A stretch of 64,000 bases of DNA, taken from the NCBI RefSeq assembly GCF_002847285.1, contig NZ_CP025407.1, positions 6,327,001 to 6,391,000 on the forward strand, written 5' to 3'. Below, piece by piece: positions 23,858-33,711 of this stretch (the stretch's first letter is position 1; each line of letters opens with the position of its first letter). The notes under the pieces are model-generated. The model saw nothing but the letters and a program-made list of their open reading frames with translations, ran no database searches and was not told where the DNA came from. Made by a program: the position numbers and the translations under genes. The stretch comes from Streptomyces sp. CMB-StM0423. Its GTDB lineage: Bacteria > Actinomycetota > Actinomycetes > Streptomycetales > Streptomycetaceae.

Positions 23858-25240
23858 TCAGTCGAAGGGATCACCGTTGTACTGCGGCTTGCGCAGCCGG
23901 TCGGGCGTGAGCGGGCTCATGTCCGTCACGTCGCGCGGCGAGAGCTGGAAGCCCTGCCAGTGCACCGGCATCGGCGACTGGTCCTCGTCGCGGGCGATGT
24001 GGTGGAAGCCGACGTTCACCCAGACGATCGGGTGCTTGAGCTGCTCGCCGTTGGTGGCGGCGACGATGTCCTTCGAGCAGTTGGAGTCCCACCGCCGGTT
24101 GTGGTTCGGGAACTTCTCGCACTTCTTGTACTGCGTGAAGTACACGTCCTTGCTGGTGAACTTGCGCCCCGTGTAGCGCGCGCTGTTGCTGTGGACCAGC
24201 TCCCAGGACCGGGTGTGCCCGTCGCCGTTCTTGCCCGCCGTGCCGCTCACGCGCCACCAGCGGTGCTGGCCGGAGTTGCCCGACGTCTCCTTGGTGACGT
24301 TCTTGCGGGTCGTCTCCTGCGCCGGGTAGCCCCCCTCGCCGGTGCCGCTGCGGTTCGTGTCGTACTGCTGGATCTTGGCCGGGCGGGCGCTGTCCGTCTG
24401 GAAGTCCAGCCGCCAGAAGATGTTGTGCTGGTGGCTGGTCGCGCGGTCGCGCGACTCCTTGCCGATCGGCCAGCCCTGCTTGTCCGAGGCGTCGAAGTCA
24501 CCGGGGGAGAGGTTGCCGGTGGCGCCCTCCTTGGCGGTGATGGTGCCGTCGTCGGAGAAGTTCCACTGGGTGATGTAGTAGTAGTACCCCGCCGAGTGGA
24601 TGGTGTAGACGACGAGGTCGTCGCCCTGCGCGCTGTCGTTGCGGCCGTTCTCCTCGCCGACGTCCCAACTGTTGCCGAAGTGCGCGAAGCCGCGCGGCTG
24701 CTGGGTGACGCACACCGCGTCGTACGCCTCGCCGCCGACCTTCACCGGGCGGCGGGTGCCGCCGGGGCAGTCCTTCTCCTTCAGCGACACGGGCGACGTG
24801 CCGAGCGAGATGTCGGTGACGTCGTAGTACTCGACGCCGCCGTCGTCGTACGGCACGTGTATCTGGCCCAGCCGGGCGCTGTTGAGCACCGGGACGGCGC
24901 TGCGGGCGCCCTTCGGCTTGTACGAGATGTCCTCCAGGACCAGGCCCGCGTAGTCGTTGTTCCGGTAACACATCTGCCACTCGGTGCCGTTGGGCAGCTT
25001 GTGAGTGATCCGGTACTCCTCGCTGCAGTCCGGCGCGGCCGCCTGCGGCGCCTTCGGCGTCGCGGCGCCGGCCGTGGGCAGCGCCGCGGGTCCGGCGGCC
25101 GGGAGCAGCAGGACCAGGGCGGCGACGGCGCCCCCGCGCCAGGTCGCGGGGCGGCGCCAGAACGCGCCCCCGCGCCGGCCGGCGGATACGCCGGAGCCGG
25201 CGTCCGGCGCGTCCGGCCCGTGGGTCGTGGGGTTACGCAT
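23858..25240 (-). CDS. Copper amine oxidase catalytic-domain protein, secreted
   Basis: A 460-residue protein. A signal-like hydrophobic segment (GGAVAALVLLLPAAGPAAL) follows a basic N-terminus. The rest matches the C-terminal catalytic domain of copper amine oxidases: copper ligands in SHQHNIFWRLDF (HxH) and the typical GFHHIARDEDQSPMPVHW block with GFQL after it. The topaquinone loop reads AGYYYYITQWNF where the family has NYD/E-Y, so the Asn before the cofactor tyrosine is Tyr here. The usual N2/N3 domains are absent but are encoded by the gene just upstream, whose stop overlaps this start by 8 nt (ATGCGTAA). Activity is therefore uncertain. Confidence 0.8.
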   Translation of the reverse strand: MRNPTTHGPDAPDAGSGVSAGRRGGAFWRRPATWRGGAVAALVLLLPAAGPAALPTAGAATPKAPQAAAPDCSEEYRITHKLPNGTEWQMCYRNNDYAGLVLEDISYKPKGARSAVPVLNSARLGQIHVPYDDGGVEYYDVTDISLGTSPVSLKEKDCPGGTRRPVKVGGEAYDAVCVTQQPRGFAHFGNSWDVGEENGRNDSAQGDDLVVYTIHSAGYYYYITQWNFSDDGTITAKEGATGNLSPGDFDASDKQGWPIGKESRDRATSHQHNIFWRLDFQTDSARPAKIQQYDTNRSGTGEGGYPAQETTRKNVTKETSGNSGQHRWWRVSGTAGKNGDGHTRSWELVHSNSARYTGRKFTSKDVYFTQYKKCEKFPNHNRRWDSNCSKDIVAATNGEQLKHPIVWVNVGFHHIARDEDQSPMPVHWQGFQLSPRDVTDMSPLTPDRLRKPQYNGDPFD

Positions 25241-26042
25241 GGTGCACCTTCCGCTCGCTCAGGTCGATGACGAAGTCGCGGGTGTCGATCCACGGGCCGT
25301 CCTTGACCCGGGTGAAGAGCCGCACGCAGCGGTGCTCGCCGCACTTTTCCAGGCCGCCGGAGTCGCCCGGCCGCGCCTCGTACGTCATCCCCTGGACCTG
25401 CAACTGCCCGGCGCCGGTCAGCTCCTTGCCGGTCGCCGCCTTGTAGTCCTGCCGCAGTCCGGCCCCGACGGGGCTGTCCACCAGCAGGTCGGCGGCGGCC
25501 TCCGCCTCCGGCGCGGCCGGCGGGGGCTGCGCGCCGGTGGACTCGACGGTGTCCACGACCTCGTTGCTGCCGAGGTTGACGCTCTTCTGGACGAGCGTGT
25601 CCCGCGCGTAGTCGTAGAAGTACACCTCGGCGATCCGGTCGTCGCCGGCGCTCGCCGAGGAGTCGGCGAGGTCGGTGTTGACGAGCTGCGGTATGCCCTC
25701 GCGGCCCCTGACCCCCTCGCTCTCCGTACGCAGCGGCCGGTCCCCGGCGAGCGCCAGCTCCTCGGCGCGCTGCTCCTCGTCCGGCGTCAGCGGGTCGCTG
25801 CCCGTGCCGGTCTTCTCGCTCGGCAGCGGGGCCGTGCCCGGTCCCCCGGTGCCCGGCGTCCCCAGCGCGCCGGGCGCCGGGGACGATGCGGCCACCCCCG
25901 GATCCCCGTCCTGTTGGTCGTCGCCCGCCGCGCCGAGCGGCACGGCCACGACGACGGCGGCCGCGGTGCCCGCGACGGCCGTCAACGCCCCCCATACGAT
26001 GCGCTGTCGTATGCGGCGGCGGCCTCCCCCCGATGTGCTCAT
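25233..26042 (-). CDS. Secreted partner protein resembling copper amine oxidase N-terminal domains
   Basis: A 269-residue protein with an N-terminal membrane/signal segment (IVWGALTAVAGTAAAVVVAV), a Pro/Gly/Ser linker, then a region (PLTPDEEQRAEELALA, VYFYDYARDTLVQKSVNL, WIDTRDFVIDLSERKV) that reads like the small N2/N3 domains that precede the catalytic domain in full-length copper amine oxidases. A DUF-like pair CGEHRC may form a disulfide. ATG 26042 has AAGGGA 6 nt upstream. The two genes together would rebuild one oxidase as a two-chain enzyme. Divergent from the nSTAND gene. Confidence 0.65.
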   Translation of the reverse strand: MSTSGGGRRRIRQRIVWGALTAVAGTAAAVVVAVPLGAAGDDQQDGDPGVAASSPAPGALGTPGTGGPGTAPLPSEKTGTGSDPLTPDEEQRAEELALAGDRPLRTESEGVRGREGIPQLVNTDLADSSASAGDDRIAEVYFYDYARDTLVQKSVNLGSNEVVDTVESTGAQPPPAAPEAEAAADLLVDSPVGAGLRQDYKAATGKELTGAGQLQVQGMTYEARPGDSGGLEKCGEHRCVRLFTRVKDGPWIDTRDFVIDLSERKVHHA

Positions 26043-26225
26043 GGGAAGTCCCTTCATTTTGTTCGGTCTGGACCGATTAGATCGGCAGGACCGTTGTTCA
26101 GCACCCCGTTTCGGCCCTTCTGAACAATCCCCGAGGGCCGTCGTACGGCGTCCGCGGCGCGGTTTATCGTGGGGAGCGACCCGGGGGAGCAGGCAGGGGA
26201 GCAGGGCAGCGAGGGGGGTCCGCCC

Positions 26226-29200
26226 ATGGGGCGGCGCGAGAAGCCCGTGGATCCGTCCGCGGGCCCGGTCCAGCGCTTCGCGTACGAGCTGCGCAAGTTG
26301 CGGGCCGAAGCAGGGGGACCGACCTACCGGCAGCTCGCCGCGCGCGGGCCGTACTCGGTGACGGCGCTGTCGCAGGCCGCCGCCGGCGACCGGCTGCCGT
26401 CGCTGCCGGTGGCGCTGGCGTACGCGGAAGCCTGCGGCGGCGACCGGGGCGAGTGGGAGTGGCGCTGGCGGCAGGCGGCCGCGGAGGACGCGGAGCAGCC
26501 GCTGCAGTACGGCGACGCCGCGCCGCCGTACCGGGGCCTGGCGCGCTTCGAACCGGGCGACCGCGACCGGTTCTTCGGCCGCGACCGGCTCACCGCGGAC
26601 CTCGTGGAGCTGGTCCGCGCCCGCCGCTTCGCGGCGGTCTTCGGCCCGTCGGGGAGCGGGAAGTCGTCGCTGCTGCGCGCGGGGCTCGTACCGGCGCTGC
26701 AGTCGGGGGGCGTACGGGGACGGGACGGCGAGGGTGCGGAGGGGGCGGAGCGGACCGAGCGCGGAGAGCGCGGGGAGCAGGCGCCGGGGGAGCCGGGCGG
26801 GGGCGGCGGGGAGCCGGTCTGCCCGCCGCCCGCCGCGCTGCGGATCCTCACGCCCGGCGAGCATCCGGCGCGTACGCACGCCGACGTGCTCGACGCGGCG
26901 CCCGGCGAGGGGGACACGTACCTCCTCGTCGACCAGTTCGAGGAGGTCTTCACCCTCTGCCAGGACCCCGGGGAGCGCGCCGCCTTCCTCGACCGCCTCC
27001 TCGCCGCCCGCGACCCGGCGCGCCGCCTGCGGGTGGTCATCGCCGTACGGGCGGACTTCTACGGCCGCTGCGCCGAGCACCGCCCGCTGACCGAGGCGCT
27101 GCGCGACGCGCAGTTGCTCGTCGGCCCGATGTCGCCCGCGGAGCTGCGCGAGGCGGTGGTCAAGCCCGCGGCGGCGGAGGGCCTGATCGTCGAACGGGCC
27201 CTGACGGCGCGCATCCTCAAGGACGTCGACGGCGAACCGGGCGCGCTGCCGCTGATGTCGCACGTGCTGCTGGAGACGTGGCACCGGCGGCGCGGCCGGT
27301 CGCTGACGGAGGAGGCGTACGAGGCGGCGGGAGGCGTCCGCGGTGCCATCGCGCGGACGGCGGAGCGGGTCTACGGCGAGCTGACGCCGCCGCAGCAGCA
27401 GGTCGCCCGCCGCGCACTGCTCCGCCTGGTCTCGCCCGGCGAGGGCTCCCAGGACACCCGCCGCCCGGCACCGCGGGCGGAGCTGGCGGAGATCGCCGCG
27501 CATGCCGGTGCCGCAGGCGGGAGCGGGGGACCGGCGGCGCGCCCCGGTGACGACCCCGACCACCTCCGGGACGATGCCGCCGCCGATGTCGGGTACGTGC
27601 TCGAACGGCTCGTCGAGGCCCGGCTGCTGACCCTCGACGACGACATCGTCGACCTCGCCCACGAAGCCCTCCTCACCGCCTGGCCCCGCCTGCGCGGCTG
27701 GATCGAGGAGGACCGCGAGCGCATGCGCGCCCTGCGGCAGCTCACCGAGGCCGCCCACGGCTGGGAGGAGCTGGACCGCGATCCCGGGGCGCTGTACCGG
27801 GGGAGCCGGCTCGCGCAGGCCGAGGAGTTGTTCGCGGACCGGCCGCAGGAGCTGACCGGCGGCGAGGCCGCCTTCCTCGCCGCCAGCCGGGCCGCCCGCG
27901 GCCGGGAGCGGCGGCGGTTCCGCGGCCTGCTCACCACGCTGGTCGCGCTGGTCGTCCTCGCCCTGGTCGCCGGCTCGTTCGCGTGGCAGCAGGACCGCGC
28001 CGCCGACGCCGAGCACCGCCGCGCCGAGGCCCGCCGCGTCGCCGCCGTCGCCGGGAGCCTGCGGTTCACCGATCCCGTACGGGCCATGCAGCTCAGCGTC
28101 GCCGCCTGGCGGCTCGCCGACACCCCGGAGACCCGCGGCGCCCTGCTCGGCGCGCTGCACCAGCGCGAGTCCGACTCGTTCGCGCTGCCCCAGGACGGCG
28201 AGCCGCGCGCGCAGCGCTTCCTCAGCGCCGACGGCCGCACCGTCACCAGCGTCGGCAAGGACCGCACCGAGCGCTGGGACGTCGCCACCCACCGCCGGCT
28301 CGACTCGGGGCCCGGCCTCGGCCACCCCGTCGACGAATCCGACTTCGACGTCTCACCCGACGGCCGCACCCTGGCCGTCGCCGACGACGACGGCGGCCTG
28401 CGGCTGCGCCCCGGCCGCCGCGGTGAAATCCCCGGCTCGACGGGCTGGTTCGGCCCCAGCGGCCGGACATACGTGTCGAACACCTGGTCCTTCGACGGCG
28501 AGCGGACGCATCTCGCGCTCTACGACGTACGCAGCCGCAAGAAGCTCTTCTCCTACGAGACGGGCAGCGGCGACCCCGGCTGGTTCAGCCATGTCAGCCC
28601 CGACGACCGGCTCGTCGTCGTGTGCCCGGACAGCGGCGTGCCCGAGGTGTGGCACACGGGCGCGCGGCAGCGCATGCTGCGCGCGTACCCCGCCGCCCGC
28701 GACGCCTGCGGCGCCGACACGGCGGCGCTGGAGTTCACGCCCGACAGCCGCGGGATCGTCGTGATGAACGACTCCGGCTTCCGCGTGCTGGACGTGGCGA
28801 CGGGGCGGAAGCGGCTGGAGGTGGAGCGCGAGGGGCTGTCGGAGATCGAGTTCAGCCGGGACGGCTCGCTGGTCGCCGCCGTGGGCCCGGACGAGCTGAT
28901 CGTGTGGCGCACGGCCGACGCCTCGGCGCCGGTGCTGCGCCATCCGCTGGTCAGCGAGTACGCGACGGAGCTGCGGGTGACGCCGGGCAACAGGGAGCTG
29001 CGGTATCTCAGCGGCCTGTCCGGGCACGTGGTGCGTACCGTGCGGCTGGACGGCATCGCGGGCGCCGGCTGGCACGAACGGCGGCTGGAAGGCGCGGCGT
29101 TCAGCCCGGACGGCGGCAAGCTGGTCACCGCCCGCCGCTCGGGGGCGCGCGGCGTCTTCGAGGTGCGCGACATGCGCGGCGGCCGGACGCCGCAGACGCC

Positions 29201-30116
29201 GCCCCCGCTGCCCTGCCGGGTGCCGGAGGGGCTGGATCCGGTCGAGGACTTCTGCATTCCGCTGATGGCGTTCAGCCCGGACGGCCGGCGGCTGGCGTAC
29301 GCGCTGCCGAGCGTGCTGGGCGACGAGCCGGAGCGGGTGCACGTGTGGGACACGGCGAAGGGCCGGATCGTACGGACGCTGGTCGTCACCCCGGATCCGG
29401 CGCGGGCCAACCCGCTGAACAGCCTGGCGTACGGCGCGGGCGGCAAGCTGATCCTCTCCCGGATACCCGACCGGGAGTCCCTGGAGGTGTGGGACGTCTC
29501 GCGCGGCGAGCGCGTGCGGCGGCTGCGCGACACCGGCGGCGATCCGCTGGCCCTGCACCCCGGTGGCAAGTTGCTGGCCACGGGCGACGACCAGCTCGTC
29601 GCGCTGCGCGGGGGCCGGGTGACGCCGCGGCCGCTGGCGCAGGACGGGGTGCGCTCCGTGGAGTTCAGCCCGGACGGCCGCTTCCTCGCCGCGGGCGACG
29701 ACTCCGGCCGCATCACGCTGTGGGACGGCGAGGGCCGGCGCCGCCTCGGGGTGCTGCCCGGTACGTACCGGGGGATGCAGACGGGCGCCGCGGAGCCGGC
29801 GACGGCGCTGGCGTTCTCGCCGGACGGGCGCACGCTGGCGGTCGCGGGGCACTCGGGGACGCTGCGGCTGTGGGACACCGCGTCGAACCAGTCGCTGGGC
29901 GGCAATCTGCCGACCGCGGGCGACGAACTGCTGGCGGTCTCCTTCAGCCCCGACGGCAGCGAGATCTACGCGGTCGGGCGGCACACCGCGCCGCGCGCCT
30001 ACCCGGCGGATCCGGAGCGGGCGCGGCAGGCGGTGTGCGCCCGCGCGGGCGGTGGTCTGTCGCGGGCCGACTGGGAGGCGTACCTGCCGGGGACGCCGTA
30101 CCGGGACACCTGCTGA
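26226..30116 (+). CDS. HTH-nSTAND1-WD40 signalling protein
   Basis: A 1296-residue multidomain protein. Residues 1-95: XRE-like DNA-binding region (FAYELRKLRAEAGGPTYRQL, YSVTALSQAAAGDRLPS). Residues about 110-450: nSTAND1 NTPase with Walker A GPSGSGKSS (about 140) and Walker B TYLLVDQFEEVF (about 231). A single membrane helix LLTTLVALVVLALVAGSFAW near 570 is followed by about 650 residues of WD40-like repeats with many FSPDGR turns. Such STAND proteins act as ligand-driven switches, some in antiviral defence, but this architecture is common in Streptomyces and its role is unknown. ATG 26226 follows GAGGGGG. Confidence 0.88.
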   Translation: MGRREKPVDPSAGPVQRFAYELRKLRAEAGGPTYRQLAARGPYSVTALSQAAAGDRLPSLPVALAYAEACGGDRGEWEWRWRQAAAEDAEQPLQYGDAAPPYRGLARFEPGDRDRFFGRDRLTADLVELVRARRFAAVFGPSGSGKSSLLRAGLVPALQSGGVRGRDGEGAEGAERTERGERGEQAPGEPGGGGGEPVCPPPAALRILTPGEHPARTHADVLDAAPGEGDTYLLVDQFEEVFTLCQDPGERAAFLDRLLAARDPARRLRVVIAVRADFYGRCAEHRPLTEALRDAQLLVGPMSPAELREAVVKPAAAEGLIVERALTARILKDVDGEPGALPLMSHVLLETWHRRRGRSLTEEAYEAAGGVRGAIARTAERVYGELTPPQQQVARRALLRLVSPGEGSQDTRRPAPRAELAEIAAHAGAAGGSGGPAARPGDDPDHLRDDAAADVGYVLERLVEARLLTLDDDIVDLAHEALLTAWPRLRGWIEEDRERMRALRQLTEAAHGWEELDRDPGALYRGSRLAQAEELFADRPQELTGGEAAFLAASRAARGRERRRFRGLLTTLVALVVLALVAGSFAWQQDRAADAEHRRAEARRVAAVAGSLRFTDPVRAMQLSVAAWRLADTPETRGALLGALHQRESDSFALPQDGEPRAQRFLSADGRTVTSVGKDRTERWDVATHRRLDSGPGLGHPVDESDFDVSPDGRTLAVADDDGGLRLRPGRRGEIPGSTGWFGPSGRTYVSNTWSFDGERTHLALYDVRSRKKLFSYETGSGDPGWFSHVSPDDRLVVVCPDSGVPEVWHTGARQRMLRAYPAARDACGADTAALEFTPDSRGIVVMNDSGFRVLDVATGRKRLEVEREGLSEIEFSRDGSLVAAVGPDELIVWRTADASAPVLRHPLVSEYATELRVTPGNRELRYLSGLSGHVVRTVRLDGIAGAGWHERRLEGAAFSPDGGKLVTARRSGARGVFEVRDMRGGRTPQTPPPLPCRVPEGLDPVEDFCIPLMAFSPDGRRLAYALPSVLGDEPERVHVWDTAKGRIVRTLVVTPDPARANPLNSLAYGAGGKLILSRIPDRESLEVWDVSRGERVRRLRDTGGDPLALHPGGKLLATGDDQLVALRGGRVTPRPLAQDGVRSVEFSPDGRFLAAGDDSGRITLWDGEGRRRLGVLPGTYRGMQTGAAEPATALAFSPDGRTLAVAGHSGTLRLWDTASNQSLGGNLPTAGDELLAVSFSPDGSEIYAVGRHTAPRAYPADPERARQAVCARAGGGLSRADWEAYLPGTPYRDTC

Positions 30117-30154
30117 TCAGACCCGGCCCCCCCGCTCACCCACCGGGAACACGA

Positions 30155-30195
30155 CCGCGCCCCCGCCCGGGCTGCTGCTCGGAGCGGGGGCGCGG
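30155..30195. terminator. Bidirectional terminator between nSTAND gene and sucB
   Basis: A 12-bp perfect stem (30155-30166 and 30184-30195) with a 17-nt loop lies between two convergent genes. No T-run. Confidence 0.65.
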
Positions 30196-30227
30196 CCGGT
30201 GCGTACGGAGCTACCGGACCGCTCGCC

Positions 30228-32081
30228 TCACAGGCCGATCTCGCTCTCGAACTCGCCCGCCTCCAGCAGGCCCTTGACCGCCCCCAGGTAGCGGGCGGCG
30301 TCGGCGCCGTCCACCAGGCGGTGGTCGTAGGAGAGCGTCAGATACGTCATGTGCCGCACGGCGATCGTCTCGCCCAGCTCCGGGTGGTCGACGACCGTCG
30401 GACGCTTGACGGTGGCGCCGAGGCCCAGGATGGCGACCTGGTTCGGCGGCACGATGATCGTGTCGAACAGCGCGCCGCGCGAACCGGTGTTGCTGATGGT
30501 GAAGGTCGCGCCGGACACCTCGTCCGGGGTGATCTTGTTGTTGCGGACCTTGTCCGCCAGCTCCGCCGTCTTCCTGGCGATGCCGGCGATGTTGAGGTCG
30601 CCCGCGCCCTTGATGACCGGGGTCATCAGGCCCTTCTCCGTGTCCACCGCGATACCGACGTTCTCGGTGTCGAAGTAGCTGATCGTGCCCTCGTCCTCGT
30701 TGATACGGGCGTTGACGACCGGGTGGGCCTTCAGCGCCTGGACGGCGGCCTTGACGAAGAACGGCATCGGCGAGAGCTTCACGCCCTCGCGCTGGGCGAA
30801 CGCGTCCTTGGCCCGGGCCCGCATCCGCATGATGCGGGTGACGTCCACCTCGACCACGGTGGACAACTGGGCCTGCTCGTGCAGGGCGCGCATCATGTTG
30901 TCGCCGATGAGCTTGCGGATGCGCGGCATCTTCACGGTCTGGCCGCGCAGCGGCGACGCCTCCAGCACGGGCGCCGCGGGCCGGCCCGCCGACGGCGCCG
31001 CGGTGGCGGCGGCCGGGGCGGAGGCGGCGGCGCGGGCGGCCTGCTCGGCGGCGGCGACGACGTCCTGCTTGCGGATCCGGCCGCCGACGCCGGAGCCCTT
31101 GACGGCGGCCAGGTCGACGCCGGACTCGGCGGCGAGCTTGCGCACCAGGGGGGTGACGTACGCGCCCTCGGCGGCGGGTACGGGCGCCGGAGCCGCGGCG
31201 GCGGGAGCCGGAGCGGCCGGTGCCGGGGTGGGCGCCGGGGCGGGCTGGGCCGGCGGCGGCGGGGGCGGGGCCGGCTGTGCCGGTGCGGGCGCCGGAGCGG
31301 GAGCCGGAGCCGCGGCCGGGGCGGGTGCCGCGGCGGCAGGTGCGGGCGCCGCCGGAGCGGGAGCCGGAGCTGCCGGAGCGGCGGGTGCGGCAGCCGCCGG
31401 AGCGGCCGCGCCGCTGCCGATGACCGCCAGCTTCGCGCCGACCTCCGCCGTCTCGTCCTCCTGGACCACGATCTCCAGCAGCGTGCCGGACGCCGGTGAG
31501 GGGATCTCGGTGTCGACCTTGTCGGTGGAGATCTCCAGCAGCGGCTCGTCGGCCTCGACCTGCTCGCCGACCTGCTTCAGCCAGCGGGTCACGGTGCCTT
31601 CGGTGACCGACTCGCCCAGCTCGGGCAGCGTGACGTCGGTGCCCTGAGCGCCGCCCGCGGCCTGCGCGGGCTGCGGGGGCGCCGCGGGCGCGGGCGCGGG
31701 TGCGGCCTCGGCCGGCGCCGGAGCCTGGGCCTGCGGCGGAGCCGGGGCCTGGGCGGGCTCCGGAGCCGGTGCGGCGGCGGGCGCGGCCGCGGGGGCCGCG
31801 GCCTGCGCTGCGGCCGGCGCGGGCGCCGCCGCGGCGCCGCCCGTACCGTCGTCGATCACGGCCAGTTCTGCGCCGATCTCGACGGTCTCGTCCTCGGCCA
31901 CCTTGATGGAGGACAGCACTCCGGCAGCGGGGGAGGGGATCTCGGTGTCGACCTTGTCGGTGGAGACCTCGAGCAACGGCTCGTCGGCCTCGACGCTCTC
32001 GCCCTCGGCCTTGAGCCAGCGCGTGACGGTGCCCTCGGTGACGCTCTCACCGAGCGCCGGCAGGGTTACGGAAACCGCCAT
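30228..32081 (-). CDS. sucB: Dihydrolipoamide acyltransferase E2 with two lipoyl domains
   Basis: A 617-residue E2 core. Two lipoyl domains, each with the lipoylated lysine in DKVDTEIPSP, are at about 1-78 and 148-225, joined by long Ala/Pro linkers. The E3-binding domain (VTPLVRKLAAESGVDL, GVGGRIRKQDV) is near 305-345. The catalytic domain ends with SYDHRLVDGADAARYL, the HxxxDG active site. In actinobacteria this E2 serves both pyruvate and 2-oxoglutarate dehydrogenase complexes. AGGAG lies 10 nt before ATG 32081. Downstream of lpdA on the same strand (53-nt gap), so lpdA-sucB is likely one operon. Confidence 0.95.
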   Translation of the reverse strand: MAVSVTLPALGESVTEGTVTRWLKAEGESVEADEPLLEVSTDKVDTEIPSPAAGVLSSIKVAEDETVEIGAELAVIDDGTGGAAAAPAPAAAQAAAPAAAPAAAPAPEPAQAPAPPQAQAPAPAEAAPAPAPAAPPQPAQAAGGAQGTDVTLPELGESVTEGTVTRWLKQVGEQVEADEPLLEISTDKVDTEIPSPASGTLLEIVVQEDETAEVGAKLAVIGSGAAAPAAAAPAAPAAPAPAPAAPAPAAAAPAPAAAPAPAPAPAPAQPAPPPPPPAQPAPAPTPAPAAPAPAAAAPAPVPAAEGAYVTPLVRKLAAESGVDLAAVKGSGVGGRIRKQDVVAAAEQAARAAASAPAAATAAPSAGRPAAPVLEASPLRGQTVKMPRIRKLIGDNMMRALHEQAQLSTVVEVDVTRIMRMRARAKDAFAQREGVKLSPMPFFVKAAVQALKAHPVVNARINEDEGTISYFDTENVGIAVDTEKGLMTPVIKGAGDLNIAGIARKTAELADKVRNNKITPDEVSGATFTISNTGSRGALFDTIIVPPNQVAILGLGATVKRPTVVDHPELGETIAVRHMTYLTLSYDHRLVDGADAARYLGAVKGLLEAGEFESEIGL

Positions 32082-32134
32082 GGTTTCGGTTGCTCCTAAC
32101 GATCTTTGGGGGATGGTGGGCGTGTGTCCGTGGC

Positions 32135-33523
32135 TCAGTCGTGAGCGTGGAGCGGCTTGCCGGCCAGCGCCAGATGGGCCTCGCCGAGCGCTTCGTTCTG
32201 CGTCGGGTGCGCGTGGACGAGCTGGGCCACCTCGGCCGGCAGCGCCTCCCAGTTGTAGATGAGCTGCGCCTCACCGACCTGCTCGCCCATGCGGTCGCCG
32301 ACCATGTGCACGCCGACCACGGGGCCGTCCTTGACCTGGACGAGCTTGATCTCGCCCGAGGTCTTGAGGATCTTGCTCTTGCCGTTGCCCCCCAGGTTGT
32401 ACTTCAGCGCCACGACCTTGTCGGCACCGTACTTCTCCTTCGCCTTCTCCTCCGTGATGCCGACGGACGCGACCTCCGGGTGGCAGTACGTCACCCGCGG
32501 CACGCCGTCGTAGTCGATCGGCACCACGTCGAGCCCGGCCAGCCGCTCCGCGATGAGGATGCCCTCGCCGAAGCCGACGTGCGCGAGCTGGAGGACCGGG
32601 GTCAGGTCGCCGACGGCGGAGATCGTGGGCACGTTGGTGCGCTTGTACGGGTCCGTCAGGACGAAGCCGCGGTCCATGGCCACGCCCTGCTCCTCGTAGC
32701 CCAGGCCCTGCGATACCGGGCCGCGGCCGACCGCGACCAGCAGCAGCTCGGCCTCGAACTCCTTGCTGTCGACGAGGGTGACCTTGACGCCGTCCTGGGT
32801 GTACTCCGCCTTCTCGAAGAAGGTGCCCAGGTTGAACTTGATGCCGCGCTTGCGGAAGGCCCGCTCCAGCAGCTTGGAGCTGTTCTCGTCCTCGGCCGGG
32901 ACCAGGTGCTTGAGGCCCTCGATGATCGTCACGTCGGCGCCGAAGGACTTCCACGCGGAGGCGAACTCCACGCCGATGACGCCGCCGCCCAGCACGATCG
33001 CCGACTTCGGGACCCGGTCCAGGGTCAGCGCGTGCTCCGAGGCGATGATGCGGTTGCCGTCGATCTCCAGGCCCGGCAGGGACTTCGAGTACGAACCGGT
33101 GGCGAGCAGCACGTGCCGCCCGGTGTACCGCTGGCCGTTCACGTCCACCGAGGTCGGCGAGGACAGCCGGCCCTCGCCCTCCACGACGGTGACCTTGCGG
33201 GAGGCGATGAGTCCCTGCAGCCCCTTGTAGAGGCCGGCGACCACGCCGTCCTTGTACTTGTGCACGCCGGCCATGTCGATGCCGTCGAGCGAGGTGTTCA
33301 CTCCGAAGGATGCGCCTTCGCGCGCCTGGTCGGCGAGCTCCCCGGCGTGCAGCAGCGCCTTCGTCGGGATGCATCCTCGGTGCAGGCAGGTGCCGCCCAC
33401 CTTGTCCTTCTCGATCAGGGCGACGTCAAGACCAAGCTGAGCGCCTCGCAGGGCGGCGGCATAGCCACCGCTGCCGCCTCCGAGGATCACCAGGTCGAAA
33501 ACGGTGCTGGCGTCGTTCGCCAC
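32135..33523 (-). CDS. lpdA: Dihydrolipoamide dehydrogenase (E3)
   Basis: A 462-residue flavoprotein that reoxidises dihydrolipoyl groups with NAD+. FAD motif VILGGGSGGYAAALRGAQLG at the N-terminus; redox disulfide GGTCLHRGCIPTKAL (CxxxxC); NAD motif VLGGGVIGVEFASAW; and the C-terminal dimer interface His-Glu in HAHPTQNEAL. GTG 33523 follows GGAGG by 7 nt and gives MANDASTVFDLV. It is 53 nt upstream of sucB and 188 nt downstream of pepA, all on one strand, the usual Streptomyces order. Confidence 0.96.
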   Translation of the reverse strand: MANDASTVFDLVILGGGSGGYAAALRGAQLGLDVALIEKDKVGGTCLHRGCIPTKALLHAGELADQAREGASFGVNTSLDGIDMAGVHKYKDGVVAGLYKGLQGLIASRKVTVVEGEGRLSSPTSVDVNGQRYTGRHVLLATGSYSKSLPGLEIDGNRIIASEHALTLDRVPKSAIVLGGGVIGVEFASAWKSFGADVTIIEGLKHLVPAEDENSSKLLERAFRKRGIKFNLGTFFEKAEYTQDGVKVTLVDSKEFEAELLLVAVGRGPVSQGLGYEEQGVAMDRGFVLTDPYKRTNVPTISAVGDLTPVLQLAHVGFGEGILIAERLAGLDVVPIDYDGVPRVTYCHPEVASVGITEEKAKEKYGADKVVALKYNLGGNGKSKILKTSGEIKLVQVKDGPVVGVHMVGDRMGEQVGEAQLIYNWEALPAEVAQLVHAHPTQNEALGEAHLALAGKPLHAHD

Positions 33524-33711
33524 GTCACGTCCTCCATGCATGTGCGCCGGTGGCCGGCCGTGCTGCGGCCGGGCGGCGGCTCCTTATCGGCCGCTCTACT
33601 ACTGAGGCCCTGTCCTGCCACCAGCCATCTTCGCACTTGTCGACGGAAGACGGAGACGCGGGCCGCACCCCGCCGGCCCGGAGACCGGTCACCGGCGGGC
33701 TGCGGTGCACG

